The notes beneath the pieces were generated by a model. The model did not search any database, was not told the DNA's origin, and worked only from the letters and a program-made list of their open reading frames with translations. Source: an uncultured Bacteroidales bacterium (GTDB taxonomy: Bacteria > Bacteroidota > Bacteroidia > Bacteroidales > Bacteroidaceae). From it: 64,000 nucleotides of DNA. Of the stretch, positions 24,042-32,498 are shown in pieces. The DNA lies in assembly GCA_902774275.1 (NCBI GenBank), contig CACYHN010000001.1, positions 1 to 64,000 on the forward strand, read 5' to 3'. The stretch's first letter is position 1. Each line of letters opens with the position of its first letter. A program made the position numbers and the translations under genes.

Positions 24042-24491
24042 TTATTTTTTGAATGTTTTAATCATAAGTGTATCTGCGGAGCGGCCAAAAGAGATCAGCT
24101 CACGCACCAGGCTGCTGCTAACATGCTGCACTGCCGGGCTGGAAACCAGCAGAACTGTCTCAACACCCTCTATTGAACGGTTTATGTCTGCCAGATTACG
24201 CTCCTTGTCATAGTCTGTAACTGAACGGATGCCGCGCAGTATGGCGTCACAGCCGTTATCACGCACGGCATCCACCGTAAGCCCCTTGTACTCTATAACG
24301 CTTACGGCCGGATTGTCATTGTAATATGCCCTGATTGCCTCCAGGCGTTGTGATGTGCTGAACAACGGTTTCTTCTCTTCATTTATACCGATGGCTATCA
24401 CCACCTTGGCAGCCAGCTTCAGGGCGCGCTCCACAAGGTCAGCATGGCCTATCGTAAACGGATCAAAAGATCCGGGAAAAAGCAGTTTCAT
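24042..24491 (-). CDS. coaD: Phosphopantetheine adenylyltransferase
   Basis: A 149-residue nucleotidyltransferase for the penultimate step of coenzyme A synthesis. It has the N-terminal PGSFDPFTIGHADLVERA (TIGH, the HxGH-type nucleotide site), the ILRGIRSVTDYDKERNLADIN block and the C-terminal SSSLVRE motif (ISSTxVRE-like). Length is normal (about 150-165). It lies 17 bases behind parE. Confidence 0.95.
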   Translation of the reverse strand: MKLLFPGSFDPFTIGHADLVERALKLAAKVVIAIGINEEKKPLFSTSQRLEAIRAYYNDNPAVSVIEYKGLTVDAVRDNGCDAILRGIRSVTDYDKERNLADINRSIEGVETVLLVSSPAVQHVSSSLVRELISFGRSADTLMIKTFKK

Positions 24492-24508
24492 AGTCCTTTA
24501 CTGATTAA

Positions 24509-26467
24509 TCAAAACTTTTCTCCTTCATCCTCATCAACAATATCTTCCTCTACCACCAGATTATCGATGATAAAGTTCTGGCGCTCCATGGTGTTCTTGC
24601 CCATATAGAATGAGAGCAGGTCATCCACAGCGTCAGTCTTCTGCAAAGTTACCATTTCCAAGCGCATATCAGGGCCGATAAAGTTCTTGAATTCATCGGG
24701 CGATATCTCACCCAGACCTTTGAATCGGGTAATCTCAGGATTGGGAGAGAGTTTCTCGATGGCCTGGCGGCGCTCCTCCTCAGTGTAGCAATAGATGGTC
24801 TCAAACTCACCCTTCTCTGTCACCACACCGTCCACATGGGCATCGGCCCCTTTCTTTTTCTTGCGTTTGTTACGTACGCGGAACAGCGGGGTCTGCAGGA
24901 TATAGACGTGTCCTTTCCTTATCAGTTCCGGGAAGAACTGCAGGAAGAAGGTTATCATGAGCAGACGTATGTGCATACCGTCCACATCAGCATCAGTTGC
25001 CACGATTATCTTGTTGTAGCGCAGGTCATCAAGCCCCTCTTCTATGTTGAGGGCAGCCTGAAGCAGATTGAACTCCTCATTCTCATAGACCACCTTCTTG
25101 GTGAGGCCGTAGCTGTTAAGGGGCTTACCGCGCAAGCTGAACACGGCCTGGGTATTCACGTCACGGCTTTTGGTGATGGATCCGCTTGCGGAGTCACCCT
25201 CAGTAATGAAAATACAGCTCTCCTCCTGGCGGTCACCGCGGACATCATTCAGGTGGATGCGGCAATCAGCCAGCTTGCGGTTATGCAGATTGGCCTTCTT
25301 GGCGCGCTCACGGGCCTGTTTGGTTATGCCGGCTATCTCCTTGCGCTCCTTTTCTGATTCCAAGATCTTCTTTAGTATCACATCAGCCACCTCCGGTTCC
25401 TTGTGGAGCAGGTCATCAACCTCTTTCTTGATGAAATCACCCACAAACTTGTTAAGTGACACGCCACCATCAGGGCTCATGGTGGTGGAGCCAAGCTTGA
25501 TCTTGGTCTGGCTCTCAAACACAGGCTCCTCAACATTCACGGCTATGGCAGCCACCATGCCGTTACGCACATCGCCTGATTCAAAGTTCTTGCCGTAGAA
25601 CTCCTTGATGGTACGTGCTATATGCTCCTTGAATGCACTCTGATGGGTGCCTCCCTGTGATGTGTACTGGCCGTTCACGAATGAGTAGTACTCCTCACCA
25701 TACTGGTTGGTATGGGTAAACGCAATCTCAATATCAGTACCCTGCAGATGGATTATGGGATATAGGCTCTGGGCGCTCATACGCTCGCCAAGCAGATCCT
25801 CCAGACCGTTGCGTGATATGAACCTCTGGCCATTGTACATGATAACAAGGCCGGTGTTGAGATAGGTGTAGTTACGCAACATGGTCTCAATTATGGCAGG
25901 ACGGAACTGGTAGCCAGTAAAGAGCTGGTTATCAGGCTCAAATATGACCTGGGTTCCATGCTCATCGGCACTGGGAACGGTTTCATCAGACAACAGCTTG
26001 CCACGCTGGAAACGGAGCGTGCGCACCTGACCGTCACGCCAACTGCTCACCTCAAAGTTGAGACTCAACGCATTCACCGCCTTAAGACCCACACCGTTCA
26101 GACCTACGCTCTTCTTGAAAGCCTTGCTGTCAAACTTACCGCCGGTATTAAGCATGCTTACAGCCTCCACAAGTTTACCCTGGGGGATACCGCGGCCATA
26201 GTCACGCACTGACACACGGCCCACATCGGTAAGCTCTATATCTATACGCTTGCCGGTGTTCATGCGGAACTCATCCACACTGTTGTCGATGATCTCCTTG
26301 AGCAGCACGTAGATACCGTCATCAGCCTGAGAGCCGTCACCCAGTTTGCCTATGTACATACCAGGACGGTTACGGATATGCTCCATATCGTCCATATGAC
26401 GTATGTTATCCTCATTGTACTGCACCTCAGGCGGTCTCTGGTCAAATATTTCGTCTGTCTCTGCCAT
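24509..26467 (-). CDS. parE: DNA topoisomerase IV subunit B (GyrB/ParE family)
   Basis: A 652-residue type IIA topoisomerase ATPase subunit. GHKL motifs are [19 protein letters not shown] and the ATP lid [14 protein letters not shown]. The transducer follows ([20 protein letters not shown] split as SFVNGQ and GGTHQSAF). The Toprim domain has EGDSASGS and [10 protein letters not shown]. The length and the absence of a long insertion fit ParE/topo IV B better than the replicative GyrB, but the two are hard to separate without a search; the A subunit is not in this window. A promoter box lies at 26507-26514. Confidence 0.88.
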   Translation of the reverse strand: MAETDEIFDQRPPEVQYNEDNIRHMDDMEHIRNRPGMYIGKLGDGSQADDGIYVLLKEIIDNSVDEFRMNTGKRIDIELTDVGRVSVRDYGRGIPQGKLVEAVSMLNTGGKFDSKAFKKSVGLNGVGLKAVNALSLNFEVSSWRDGQVRTLRFQRGKLLSDETVPSADEHGTQVIFEPDNQLFTGYQFRPAIIETMLRNYTYLNTGLVIMYNGQRFISRNGLEDLLGERMSAQSLYPIIHLQGTDIEIAFTHTNQYGEEYYSFVNGQYTSQGGTHQSAFKEHIARTIKEFYGKNFESGDVRNGMVAAIAVNVEEPVFESQTKIKLGSTTMSPDGGVSLNKFVGDFIKKEVDDLLHKEPEVADVILKKILESEKERKEIAGITKQARERAKKANLHNRKLADCRIHLNDVRGDRQEESCIFITEGDSASGSITKSRDVNTQAVFSLRGKPLNSYGLTKKVVYENEEFNLLQAALNIEEGLDDLRYNKIIVATDADVDGMHIRLLMITFFLQFFPELIRKGHVYILQTPLFRVRNKRKKKKGADAHVDGVVTEKGEFETIYCYTEEERRQAIEKLSPNPEITRFKGLGEISPDEFKNFIGPDMRLEMVTLQKTDAVDDLLSFYMGKNTMERQNFIIDNLVVEEDIVDEDEGEKF

Positions 26468-26506
26468 ATATTGTTATTGTTTCATTCATCCGCTAAAAGC
26501 CAATGC

Positions 26507-26514
26507 CAAAGTTA
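26507..26514 (-). promoter_or_regulatory. -7 promoter box TAACTTTG for parE-coaD
   Basis: The minus strand reads TAACTTTG (TAnnTTTG), 39 bases upstream of the parE ATG, overlapping the stop codon of the preceding acyltransferase-like gene. Confidence 0.5.
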
Positions 26515-27657
26515 TATATTTTTATAGAATACTGCTCTGCGCTTTATTATCTCGGAACCCTCATAATATACCCAATGATCCTGGATCTTTTTGTTATCCT
26601 CAAGATTAGGGTTGCTCTCCGCAAATCTGTATCCCGCACCAGAAGCGTTGATATTCAGTTCCTTAAGCATCACTGCTGTCAAACCCTGATTCCGATATTC
26701 TGGCTTAACCGCAATAAATAGTGACTCCATTACATCTGATCTCTTCCATTTAAGAGCCTTGAGCAGATGCCACCATCCTAACGGAAACAGGCGTCCCTTT
26801 GCTTTCTGCAGAGCCTTGGCTATTGATGTCATGGTTAAGGTTGCAGCTACTATCTCATTGTCTGCATCAAGCACAATGACTGCCAGCCTCTTGTCAAGCA
26901 TAAACAGATAACGGTCTACAAAGTTACGTATCTGCTTGTCAGAGAATGCTGAGTAACCGTACAAGGGTTTATAACACTCGTTTACAAGTTCAAACAGCTT
27001 GATCGCATAAATGCGCGCCTCCTTGTGCTTGCTATGATCAAATCTTGCCAGATGCAGGTTTTTGCGCTCCAGTACAATCTTGCTGATACGGTCTATCTTG
27101 GGCGGGATGATACTGTCAAAACGAATCATCCACTCTACCCATACGGCTGACGGTTTCAGCCCCAGCCTTTCCATATGCTGCGGATAATAGGGATAATTGT
27201 ATATGGTGGCCATAGTACCTATACGGTCAAACCCCTCAGTAAGCATTCCCTCCGGATCAAAATCCGTAAACCCGAAAGGCCCCTCCAGCCTGTCCATACC
27301 ACGTTCCTTTCCCCAAGCCGATACGGCATCAAGCAACGCTTCTGACACCCTTATGTCATCAATGAAATCTATCCACCCGAACCTTACGGTCCTTACTCCC
27401 CACGTCTCATTGGCCTTACGGTTCAGGATGGCAGCCACACGGCCCACCATCTTACCTTCCTGGAGAGCAATAAAAGTCTGTGCCTCACAGAAATCAAAAG
27501 CAGCATTTGCTGACGGGGTAAATGTTTTTACAGTATCGCCAATAAGTTCCGGTACAGCGTATGGATTATCCTTATACAGGCGGATGTTGAACCTGGCAAA
27601 CCTGCGCAGTTCCCTACGGGTCTTGACCGGTACAACTGATATCCCTCCTACAGACAT
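26512..27657 (-). CDS. GNAT-like acyltransferase family protein, function unknown
   Basis: A 381-residue cytoplasmic protein with no signal peptide. The C-terminal third has acetyltransferase-like features: VIVLDADNEIVAATLTMTS, a short hydrophobic loop, then VMESLFIAVKPEYRNQGLTAVMLKELN, resembling the beta4-alpha3 acetyl-CoA-binding motif (V..EYRNQGL). The N-terminal half also has a GNAT-like strand pattern (FIALQEGKMVGRVAAILN). It looks like the double-GNAT-fold proteins seen widely in Bacteroidota. Acceptor unknown. It follows the PAP2 gene by 16 bases; a TAACTTCG box (27683-27690) lies in the 3' end of that gene. Confidence 0.72.
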   Translation of the reverse strand: MSVGGISVVPVKTRRELRRFARFNIRLYKDNPYAVPELIGDTVKTFTPSANAAFDFCEAQTFIALQEGKMVGRVAAILNRKANETWGVRTVRFGWIDFIDDIRVSEALLDAVSAWGKERGMDRLEGPFGFTDFDPEGMLTEGFDRIGTMATIYNYPYYPQHMERLGLKPSAVWVEWMIRFDSIIPPKIDRISKIVLERKNLHLARFDHSKHKEARIYAIKLFELVNECYKPLYGYSAFSDKQIRNFVDRYLFMLDKRLAVIVLDADNEIVAATLTMTSIAKALQKAKGRLFPLGWWHLLKALKWKRSDVMESLFIAVKPEYRNQGLTAVMLKELNINASGAGYRFAESNPNLEDNKKIQDHWVYYEGSEIIKRRAVFYKNI

Positions 27658-27673
27658 TTTATCCTTCTGAATT

Positions 27674-29047
27674 TCAATTCAGCGAAGTTAATAAAAAATA
27701 CTCATCCTTAGCAGCATTCAGCAGCTTTTTAAACAAGATATCTGCGTTAAGTCTTGCAACCATGCAAGCCGCCAGAATCCGTGCTGCAGTGATATCGGTA
27801 GCCCAATGCTGTCCGCTTATCATACCGCTCTCACCTATGCGGAATCCCAACTGCAGGATTTCATTTGCATGGTCCGGAGCTATCTCGGTAAGGACAAGTG
27901 CTATACCCCAACCTATTTCCGATTCGGCCGATGGGAATGAGGATTTACCCTTGTCATCAGTACCACCGGCAAACGGAGCCTCACCCAACTGTACATACGG
28001 ACGTTTGCGGAACTGTACGGTAACCCCCAGCGCATCGGCATTGCTCAAAAGAGCCTCGCGAGCCACACGTATCAAGTTTGTCAATGCAGGAGTCTTCTTT
28101 AAATCCAGATTCTTACCCAGAGGGGCAGAGAATGCTGTAAGCAGGGCCTCAAGAGTGCAATCGGCATCAGCCTTGGCCTGCGCTCCGCGCTGAGTGACAC
28201 GTTCAGCTTTTGCAGCAAAATACTGCGCCACATCACCATAGTAACGGTTGCTTGCGGTATCTACAGGATCAGGCAGTATTCGGCGGCCGTCAGTTGGAGA
28301 AAATATTCCTGATGGCGTACGGCCTGATTTCTCATAATACTCCTTACGTGCAGCCTCCATATCCTCCATGAAATCAGTCACAGAGTGCATTGCGGCCACA
28401 CAGGCTGCACCGCACATATAACCCGCATTGACATCACTCTGGTAATGGGCCGACACAATGATACGGCTCTCACCATATTCATATCCGCGGCGCAGTATGG
28501 TATCCGCATACTCAGGTGCCATCTCGGCCAGCACCAGCGCTGTTGCCATACCACGGGTAGTATGGCCTGACGGATAGGAGCCGCTGGTACGCAAGCTCTC
28601 CAGACGATCGGAACTTCCGGTAGGTATCTCATTATACTGGATTACCGGACGTATGCGCATATATTTCTCCTTTGGATTCTTTGAAGCCTGCTCAGCCGTA
28701 TGATAGCTGCGTGAAATAAGATTGTATATGGCGGGAGTCTCACTGCGGCTTATCTTAAACCCCAGTGCCTCTGAGAATATCCGGGCCATCTCAGCGGTGC
28801 TTGAGGCTGATTCGCGACTTGCCCTCTCACCACGCTCCGTTTGACGTATGGTCTTGCCCCACTGCCACTGCACAAAATCATCAATGTAAGCCACACTTGC
28901 AGTATCCGGAGGTGCAGGCAGGAATATTGCGGCATCAGGCTGCTCCTCCCTCTCAATATAGAGTTTTACAGCGCTGTACCACTGTGAATATACACTCTGA
29001 ACCGGCAGCAACACCACCAGCAGCAATAAACGGATAATTCTCTTCAT
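27674..29047 (-). CDS. Tandem PAP2-type acid phosphatase protein, second domain degenerate
   Basis: A 457-residue exported protein; the start at 29047 gives a clean signal peptide (MKRIIRLLLLVVLLPVQSVYS). Domain 1 has the three class A acid phosphatase/PAP2 motifs: KYMRIRP, GSYPSGHTTRG (near residue 160) and SRIIVSAHYQSD. Domain 2 repeats the layout, but its motifs read RKRP, SSFPSAESE (near residue 372) and SGMISGQHWATD, so the catalytic His of PSGH and the Arg of the SR pair are lost while the final His remains. Domain 1 probably dephosphorylates periplasmic phosphoesters; domain 2 is likely structural or binding. A promoter box lies at 29068-29075. Confidence 0.85.
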   Translation of the reverse strand: MKRIIRLLLLVVLLPVQSVYSQWYSAVKLYIEREEQPDAAIFLPAPPDTASVAYIDDFVQWQWGKTIRQTERGERASRESASSTAEMARIFSEALGFKISRSETPAIYNLISRSYHTAEQASKNPKEKYMRIRPVIQYNEIPTGSSDRLESLRTSGSYPSGHTTRGMATALVLAEMAPEYADTILRRGYEYGESRIIVSAHYQSDVNAGYMCGAACVAAMHSVTDFMEDMEAARKEYYEKSGRTPSGIFSPTDGRRILPDPVDTASNRYYGDVAQYFAAKAERVTQRGAQAKADADCTLEALLTAFSAPLGKNLDLKKTPALTNLIRVAREALLSNADALGVTVQFRKRPYVQLGEAPFAGGTDDKGKSSFPSAESEIGWGIALVLTEIAPDHANEILQLGFRIGESGMISGQHWATDITAARILAACMVARLNADILFKKLLNAAKDEYFLLTSLN

Positions 29048-29067
29048 AACAGAAATAGTAATCACTG

Positions 29068-29075
29068 CAAAGATA
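29068..29075 (-). promoter_or_regulatory. -7 promoter box TATCTTTG for the PAP2 phosphatase gene
   Basis: The minus strand reads TATCTTTG (TAnnTTTG), 20 bases upstream of the ATG at 29047. It lies directly after the T-run of the terminator at 29076-29109. Confidence 0.55.
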
Positions 29076-29109
29076 TAAAAAAGAAAACCGTTTCCCTAAA
29101 GAAACGGTT
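29076..29109 (-). terminator. Intrinsic terminator behind the duplicated tRNA 3' end
   Basis: AACCGTTTC (29086-29094) pairs perfectly with GAAACGGTT (29101-29109) around a six-base loop. On the minus strand it is followed by TTCTTTTTT. It stands directly after the tRNA 3'-end fragment, just as the terminator at 29182-29211 stands after the intact tRNA. Confidence 0.8.
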
Positions 29110-29129
29110 GTGGGCCATCTAGGGCTTGA
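29108..29129 (-). pseudogene. Duplicated 3' end of the tRNA-Met gene
   Basis: Twenty-two bases are identical to 29209-29230, which cover the last 19 bases of the intact tRNA gene and its first downstream bases. The sequence further upstream on the minus strand does not fold as a tRNA, so only the T-arm/acceptor part is present. This is either the remnant of a second tandem tRNA or an attachment-site-like duplication left by an integrated element. No integrase is nearby. Confidence 0.8.
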
Positions 29130-29181
29130 CTGCTAAGCTGTTGAGGCTCCTCGTGAGCCGAAAAACGTGAAAGCCATTAAG

Positions 29182-29211
29182 CAAAACAATCCATTCGTTC
29201 AGAATGGATTG
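29182..29211 (-). terminator. Intrinsic terminator of the tRNA-Met gene
   Basis: CAATCCATTC (29187-29196) pairs perfectly with GAATGGATTG (29202-29211) around a five-base loop and is followed on the minus strand by TTTTGCTT. It begins at the base after the tRNA discriminator position. Confidence 0.8.
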
Positions 29212-29285
29212 TGGGCCATCTAGGGCTTGAACCTAGGACCTCCAGATTATGAGTCTGTTGCTCTAACCAACTGAGCTAAAAGCCC
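29212..29285 (-). tRNA. tRNA-Met (CAT anticodon, elongator type)
   Basis: A 74-base cloverleaf: acceptor GGGCTTT, D-stem GCTC/GAGC, anticodon loop CTCATAA, variable AGGTC, T-stem CTAGG/CCTAG with loop TTCAAGC, acceptor 3' half ATGGCCC, discriminator A. CCA is not encoded. The G1-C72 pair rules out initiator tRNA; a lysidine-modified tRNA-Ile cannot be fully excluded but the body resembles elongator tRNA-Met. Mismatches T6-T67 and A27-G43 are visible. The 3' acceptor half is the segment duplicated at 29108-29129. Confidence 0.92.
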
Positions 29286-29328
29286 GGAGAAGGAATCATC
29301 GGCCATAGCCGACATCATCTTTCGGCTG

Positions 29329-29336
29329 CAAAAGTA
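29329..29336 (-). promoter_or_regulatory. -7 promoter box TACTTTTG for tRNA-Met
   Basis: The minus strand reads TACTTTTG, 43 bases upstream of the tRNA 5' end. The short leader contains a GCCGAAAG/GTCGGC stem. It is divergent from the ribF promoter 65 bases away. Confidence 0.55.
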
Positions 29337-29400
29337 CGCCAATATGCCGAATCTGCAAACATTTTGAGCCAAAAAATTCCTCTACCCCGCTTATCTTGAT

Positions 29401-29408
29401 TACTTTTG
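29401..29408 (+). promoter_or_regulatory. -7 promoter box TACTTTTG for ribF
   Basis: TACTTTTG matches TAnnTTTG exactly, 21 bases before the ATG at 29430. A TTG-initiated extension from 29406 would begin inside the box, so the ATG is preferred. Confidence 0.6.
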
Positions 29409-29429
29409 CAGTCTGAAACAGAGATACAC

Positions 29430-30335
29430 ATGACCATACCCGAACCTCAGGATAACAGATATGCCGCCACGATAGGATTCTTTGACGGAGTCCATCTGGG
29501 GCATGTACACCTGCTCAGCCAGCTCAAGGACATTGCTGCAGAGCGAGGGCTTAAGAGTATGGCCATCACGTTCCCTGAGCATCCGCGTCAGATCCTGCAG
29601 TCAGACTACCGTCCGCGCCTGCTTTCCACCCCACAGGACAAGATGAGACAACTTGAGCAGACAGGCATTGACTACTGTTTCCCGCTACATTTCACATCGG
29701 CACTTGCCGCCATGGATGCACGCAGCTTCATGACTGACTTCCTCCAGAAACGGTTGGGCGTGAGCACTCTGCTTGTAGGACACGACCACCATTTTGGTCA
29801 TGATACCAATCTGAACAATGATGATTACAAACGCATAGGCCATGAGATAGGGATGGAAGTAATCCCTGCCAGTGCCTATCTGTATGAAGGCAGTCCCATA
29901 AGCAGTTCACGCATACGCCGCGAGCTTGTATCGGGTAATGTTAAGCAGGCCAATGAGATGCTCGGCTACCGATACACCATAAGCGGCACGGTAATACACG
30001 GCTTGCAGAACGGGCGCAAGATGGGATTCCCCACCGCCAACCTGGGCCCTTACTGCGAGTTCATGCAGATTCCGGCCGACGGTGTCTATGCGGCTCTTGC
30101 CACGGTTGACGGTGAGACATGGCCAGCCATGCTCAACATAGGTTTCCGGCCCACATTTGAGGGCAAGGCCCGCACCATTGAGGCGCACCTCCTGGATTTT
30201 GACCGTGACATATACTTCCATGAACTCTCCCTGGAGTTTGTGGAGTTCCTGCGCCCCGAGCGCCGTTTCAGTTCCCCCCAGGAACTTGCCTCACAACTTG
30301 AGGCTGACCGTAACAAAGTAAGGCAGACATTATAA
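29430..30335 (+). CDS. ribF: Bifunctional riboflavin kinase/FAD synthetase
   Basis: A 301-residue enzyme making FMN and FAD from riboflavin. The N-terminal nucleotidyltransferase domain has TIGFFDGVHLGHVHLL (HxGH-type), ITFPEHPRQ, LLVGHDHHFGH and the SSSRIRREL motif; the C-terminal flavokinase domain has GxxxGFPTANL, DGVYAALATVDG, MLNIGFRPTF and a final EFLRPERRFSSPQEL. Length is normal. It is followed after ten bases by the CPBP protease gene. Confidence 0.96.
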   Translation: MTIPEPQDNRYAATIGFFDGVHLGHVHLLSQLKDIAAERGLKSMAITFPEHPRQILQSDYRPRLLSTPQDKMRQLEQTGIDYCFPLHFTSALAAMDARSFMTDFLQKRLGVSTLLVGHDHHFGHDTNLNNDDYKRIGHEIGMEVIPASAYLYEGSPISSSRIRRELVSGNVKQANEMLGYRYTISGTVIHGLQNGRKMGFPTANLGPYCEFMQIPADGVYAALATVDGETWPAMLNIGFRPTFEGKARTIEAHLLDFDRDIYFHELSLEFVEFLRPERRFSSPQELASQLEADRNKVRQTL

Positions 30336-30345
30336 ACTCACAGAT

Positions 30346-31179
30346 ATGGGAAAAATCCAAAAGACTCTGATAACCCTGGGTCTCTGGTTAGGGATTCAGA
30401 TTATCGTGATGCTCATTTTCAAGGTCGTTTCTGTTTTCAACCATACGGATTTCAACTCAATGATGGCACAAATCCTGCTCATTTCCGATGGACTCATTGC
30501 CATTTCATTGCTCATACTCAGATACTGCAGGATCAGGGAAATGTTCACCCTGGTACCTAAACAAGCATTCGTCCTCTCCCTGGTCATGGCCATAAGCGCA
30601 CTGTTTGCCTTTGACATGTTATTCCAGGTACTCGATATCCCCGATATCTTTGAACAGCAATTCCAGGACATGACAAAATCATGGGCAGGATTCATAGGTA
30701 TCTGTATAGTAGGCCCCATTATGGAGGAGATAATGATGAGGCGTGTCATCATGACTGAGATTTCAAAGGCTACAGGCCACGTCTGGTGGGGCATCATAAT
30801 ATCGGCCGCCATCTTTGCCGTCATTCACGGCAACCCCATCCAGATGGTGTTTGCCTTGCCGGCCGGTATCATTTTCGGATGGCTTTACCACAAGACCGGC
30901 AGCCTGTTTGTTCCCATCTGCATACACATCATCAACAACACCATATCATTCTTTGCCATAAAGTTCAATCTTGACCTTCAGATAAGCCTTTTCAACACTC
31001 TGGGCACTATAATATTCCTGGTATTGACAGTAATTTCAATAGTATCCATAATCAGGATACACGCATTCTATTCCGATAAGGTCCAAGAGGAGGCTGTAAT
31101 ACAGGAAGAGCCTGCCGTTCCGGATGAAAAGGCAAGCTCCAACAAGGGTACTTTCAGTGGTGACAATTATGAAAAGTAA
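30346..31179 (+). CDS. CPBP family intramembrane metalloprotease (CAAX/Rce1-like)
   Basis: A 277-residue polytopic membrane protein with about seven hydrophobic segments. The CPBP motifs are present: GPIMEEIMMRR (the Glu-Glu catalytic pair with Arg), AAIFAVIHGNP (FxxxH) and CIHIINN (HxxxN). It probably cleaves a membrane-associated peptide; such proteins are also linked to bacteriocin immunity, but nothing here points to that. The C-terminal tail is acidic and Pro/Glu rich. Its stop codon is one base from that of the convergent argB gene. Confidence 0.9.
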   Translation: MGKIQKTLITLGLWLGIQIIVMLIFKVVSVFNHTDFNSMMAQILLISDGLIAISLLILRYCRIREMFTLVPKQAFVLSLVMAISALFAFDMLFQVLDIPDIFEQQFQDMTKSWAGFIGICIVGPIMEEIMMRRVIMTEISKATGHVWWGIIISAAIFAVIHGNPIQMVFALPAGIIFGWLYHKTGSLFVPICIHIINNTISFFAIKFNLDLQISLFNTLGTIIFLVLTVISIVSIIRIHAFYSDKVQEEAVIQEEPAVPDEKASSNKGTFSGDNYEK

Positions 31180-31180
31180 C

Positions 31181-31954
31181 TTACAGGGCTATTGTAGTGC
31201 CTGTAAGCTTGTCAAGTGACTCAGCCTTGGTAATCAGGACCGATGACACACCGGCCTGCAGTGCATTGAAGGCATTCTGTATCTTGGGAATCATTCCGCC
31301 GCTTATGGTGCCGTCCTGGACCAGACGCGGGAAATCATAATATGATATGTAAGGAATGACGCTGTTGTCATCATCCTCATGCATCAGCACACCCGGCTTT
31401 TCAAAGCAGAATATAAGGGTAACCTTGAACAGGCGGGCCAATGCCTTGGCAGCCTCACCGGCTATGGTATCGGCATTGGTATTGAGAAGCTGGCCCTTGC
31501 CGTCATGGGTAAGCGGAGCAAGTACCGGAACTATGCCCTTCTCTATCAGGCTGGCCAGGAACTCTGCGTTCACAGTCTTGACATCGCCCACAAAACCGTA
31601 GTCAACATCCTTGACAGGACGCTTATCGGATTGCATCACGTTGCAGTCTGTTCCTGTAAGACCGATGGCATTGATGCCCTCAGCCTGCAGCTTGGCCACG
31701 ATGTTCTTGTTAACCAGACCGCCATAGACCATTGTCACCACGTCAAGCATATCGGCATCAGTGATACGGCGGCCGTCAACCATCTTGCTCTCTATGCCCA
31801 GACGGGTAGCCATTGCGGTTGCCGAGCGGCCTCCGCCGTGAACAAGCAGTTTATTGCCGGGTATAGCCTTGAAGTCAGTGAGCAGACGCTCCAACGTATC
31901 GGGTTGCTCCACTATCTTACCTCCTACCTTTACTATGACAAGTGACTGTTTCAT
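31181..31954 (-). CDS. argB: Acetylglutamate kinase family protein (arginine biosynthesis)
   Basis: A 257-residue amino acid kinase. Motifs are IVKVGGKIVEQ (phosphate-binding), LLVHGGGRSATAMA, GIESKMVDGRRITDA, GLVNKNIVA, NADTIAGEAAKAL and TISGGMIPKIQNAFNAL. It phosphorylates the gamma-carboxylate of an N-acylated glutamate. Some Bacteroides use succinylated instead of acetylated intermediates in this pathway, and the acyl preference cannot be read from this gene. It is the last gene of topA-aroK-argB. Confidence 0.93.
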   Translation of the reverse strand: MKQSLVIVKVGGKIVEQPDTLERLLTDFKAIPGNKLLVHGGGRSATAMATRLGIESKMVDGRRITDADMLDVVTMVYGGLVNKNIVAKLQAEGINAIGLTGTDCNVMQSDKRPVKDVDYGFVGDVKTVNAEFLASLIEKGIVPVLAPLTHDGKGQLLNTNADTIAGEAAKALARLFKVTLIFCFEKPGVLMHEDDDNSVIPYISYYDFPRLVQDGTISGGMIPKIQNAFNALQAGVSSVLITKAESLDKLTGTTIAL

Positions 31955-31967
31955 ATTGCGTTTTATC

Positions 31968-32498
31968 TTATTTCAAATTCAAAAGCTGCTCCAGATACTT
32001 TACGGTCTCCGATATCTGGTCACGGGTCTCCAGGCGGTCTCCCGGGCAGATGAACTCAGCCCTCAGATATCCGGGTTCACGTCTTTTTGTCTCGGACTCG
32101 ATGAATACAGCCAATTCAGGATCTGTCTTGCCTGCTATGAGGGGACGGGTTGCGCTGGCAGCCTTTAGACGACGGAGCAGAGTATCATTATCACACCTTA
32201 GATAGACGGTCTTACCCTGCGCAAGCATATAGTCCATGTTATCGCCAATAAGGGGTGTTGAACCGCCGCATGACACTATCACGTCATCAAACTCACCGGC
32301 TTCACGCAGCAGACGGCTCTCTATCTCACGGAATCCCTGCTCTCCCTTAGTGGCAAATATCTGGCTCACGGTTTTCATATACCTGCGTTCAATATACTGG
32401 TCCAGGTCTATGAAAGAGATACCCAGGTCCTTTGCCAAGGCCTTGCCGAGGGTGGTCTTGCCAGCCCCCATAAAGCCCATCAGGAAAACCCTTATCAT
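31968..32498 (-). CDS. aroK: Shikimate kinase
   Basis: A 176-residue P-loop kinase phosphorylating shikimate in chorismate synthesis. Visible are the Walker A GFMGAGKTTLGKALA, the substrate-binding DLDQYIE, FREIESRLL, the VSCGGSTPL loop and the lid arginine region (RRLKAASATRPL). Length is typical. It overlaps the topA stop by four bases (ATGA) and precedes argB by 13 bases. Confidence 0.94.
   Translation of the reverse strand: MIRVFLMGFMGAGKTTLGKALAKDLGISFIDLDQYIERRYMKTVSQIFATKGEQGFREIESRLLREAGEFDDVIVSCGGSTPLIGDNMDYMLAQGKTVYLRCDNDTLLRRLKAASATRPLIAGKTDPELAVFIESETKRREPGYLRAEFICPGDRLETRDQISETVKYLEQLLNLK

Noticed and set aside
29212..29285. tRNA-Met considered as initiator tRNA or as tRNA-Ile with lysidine
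   Set aside because: A normal G1-C72 pair excludes the initiator type, and the body resembles elongator tRNA-Met more than tRNA-Ile2, although the latter cannot be formally excluded.
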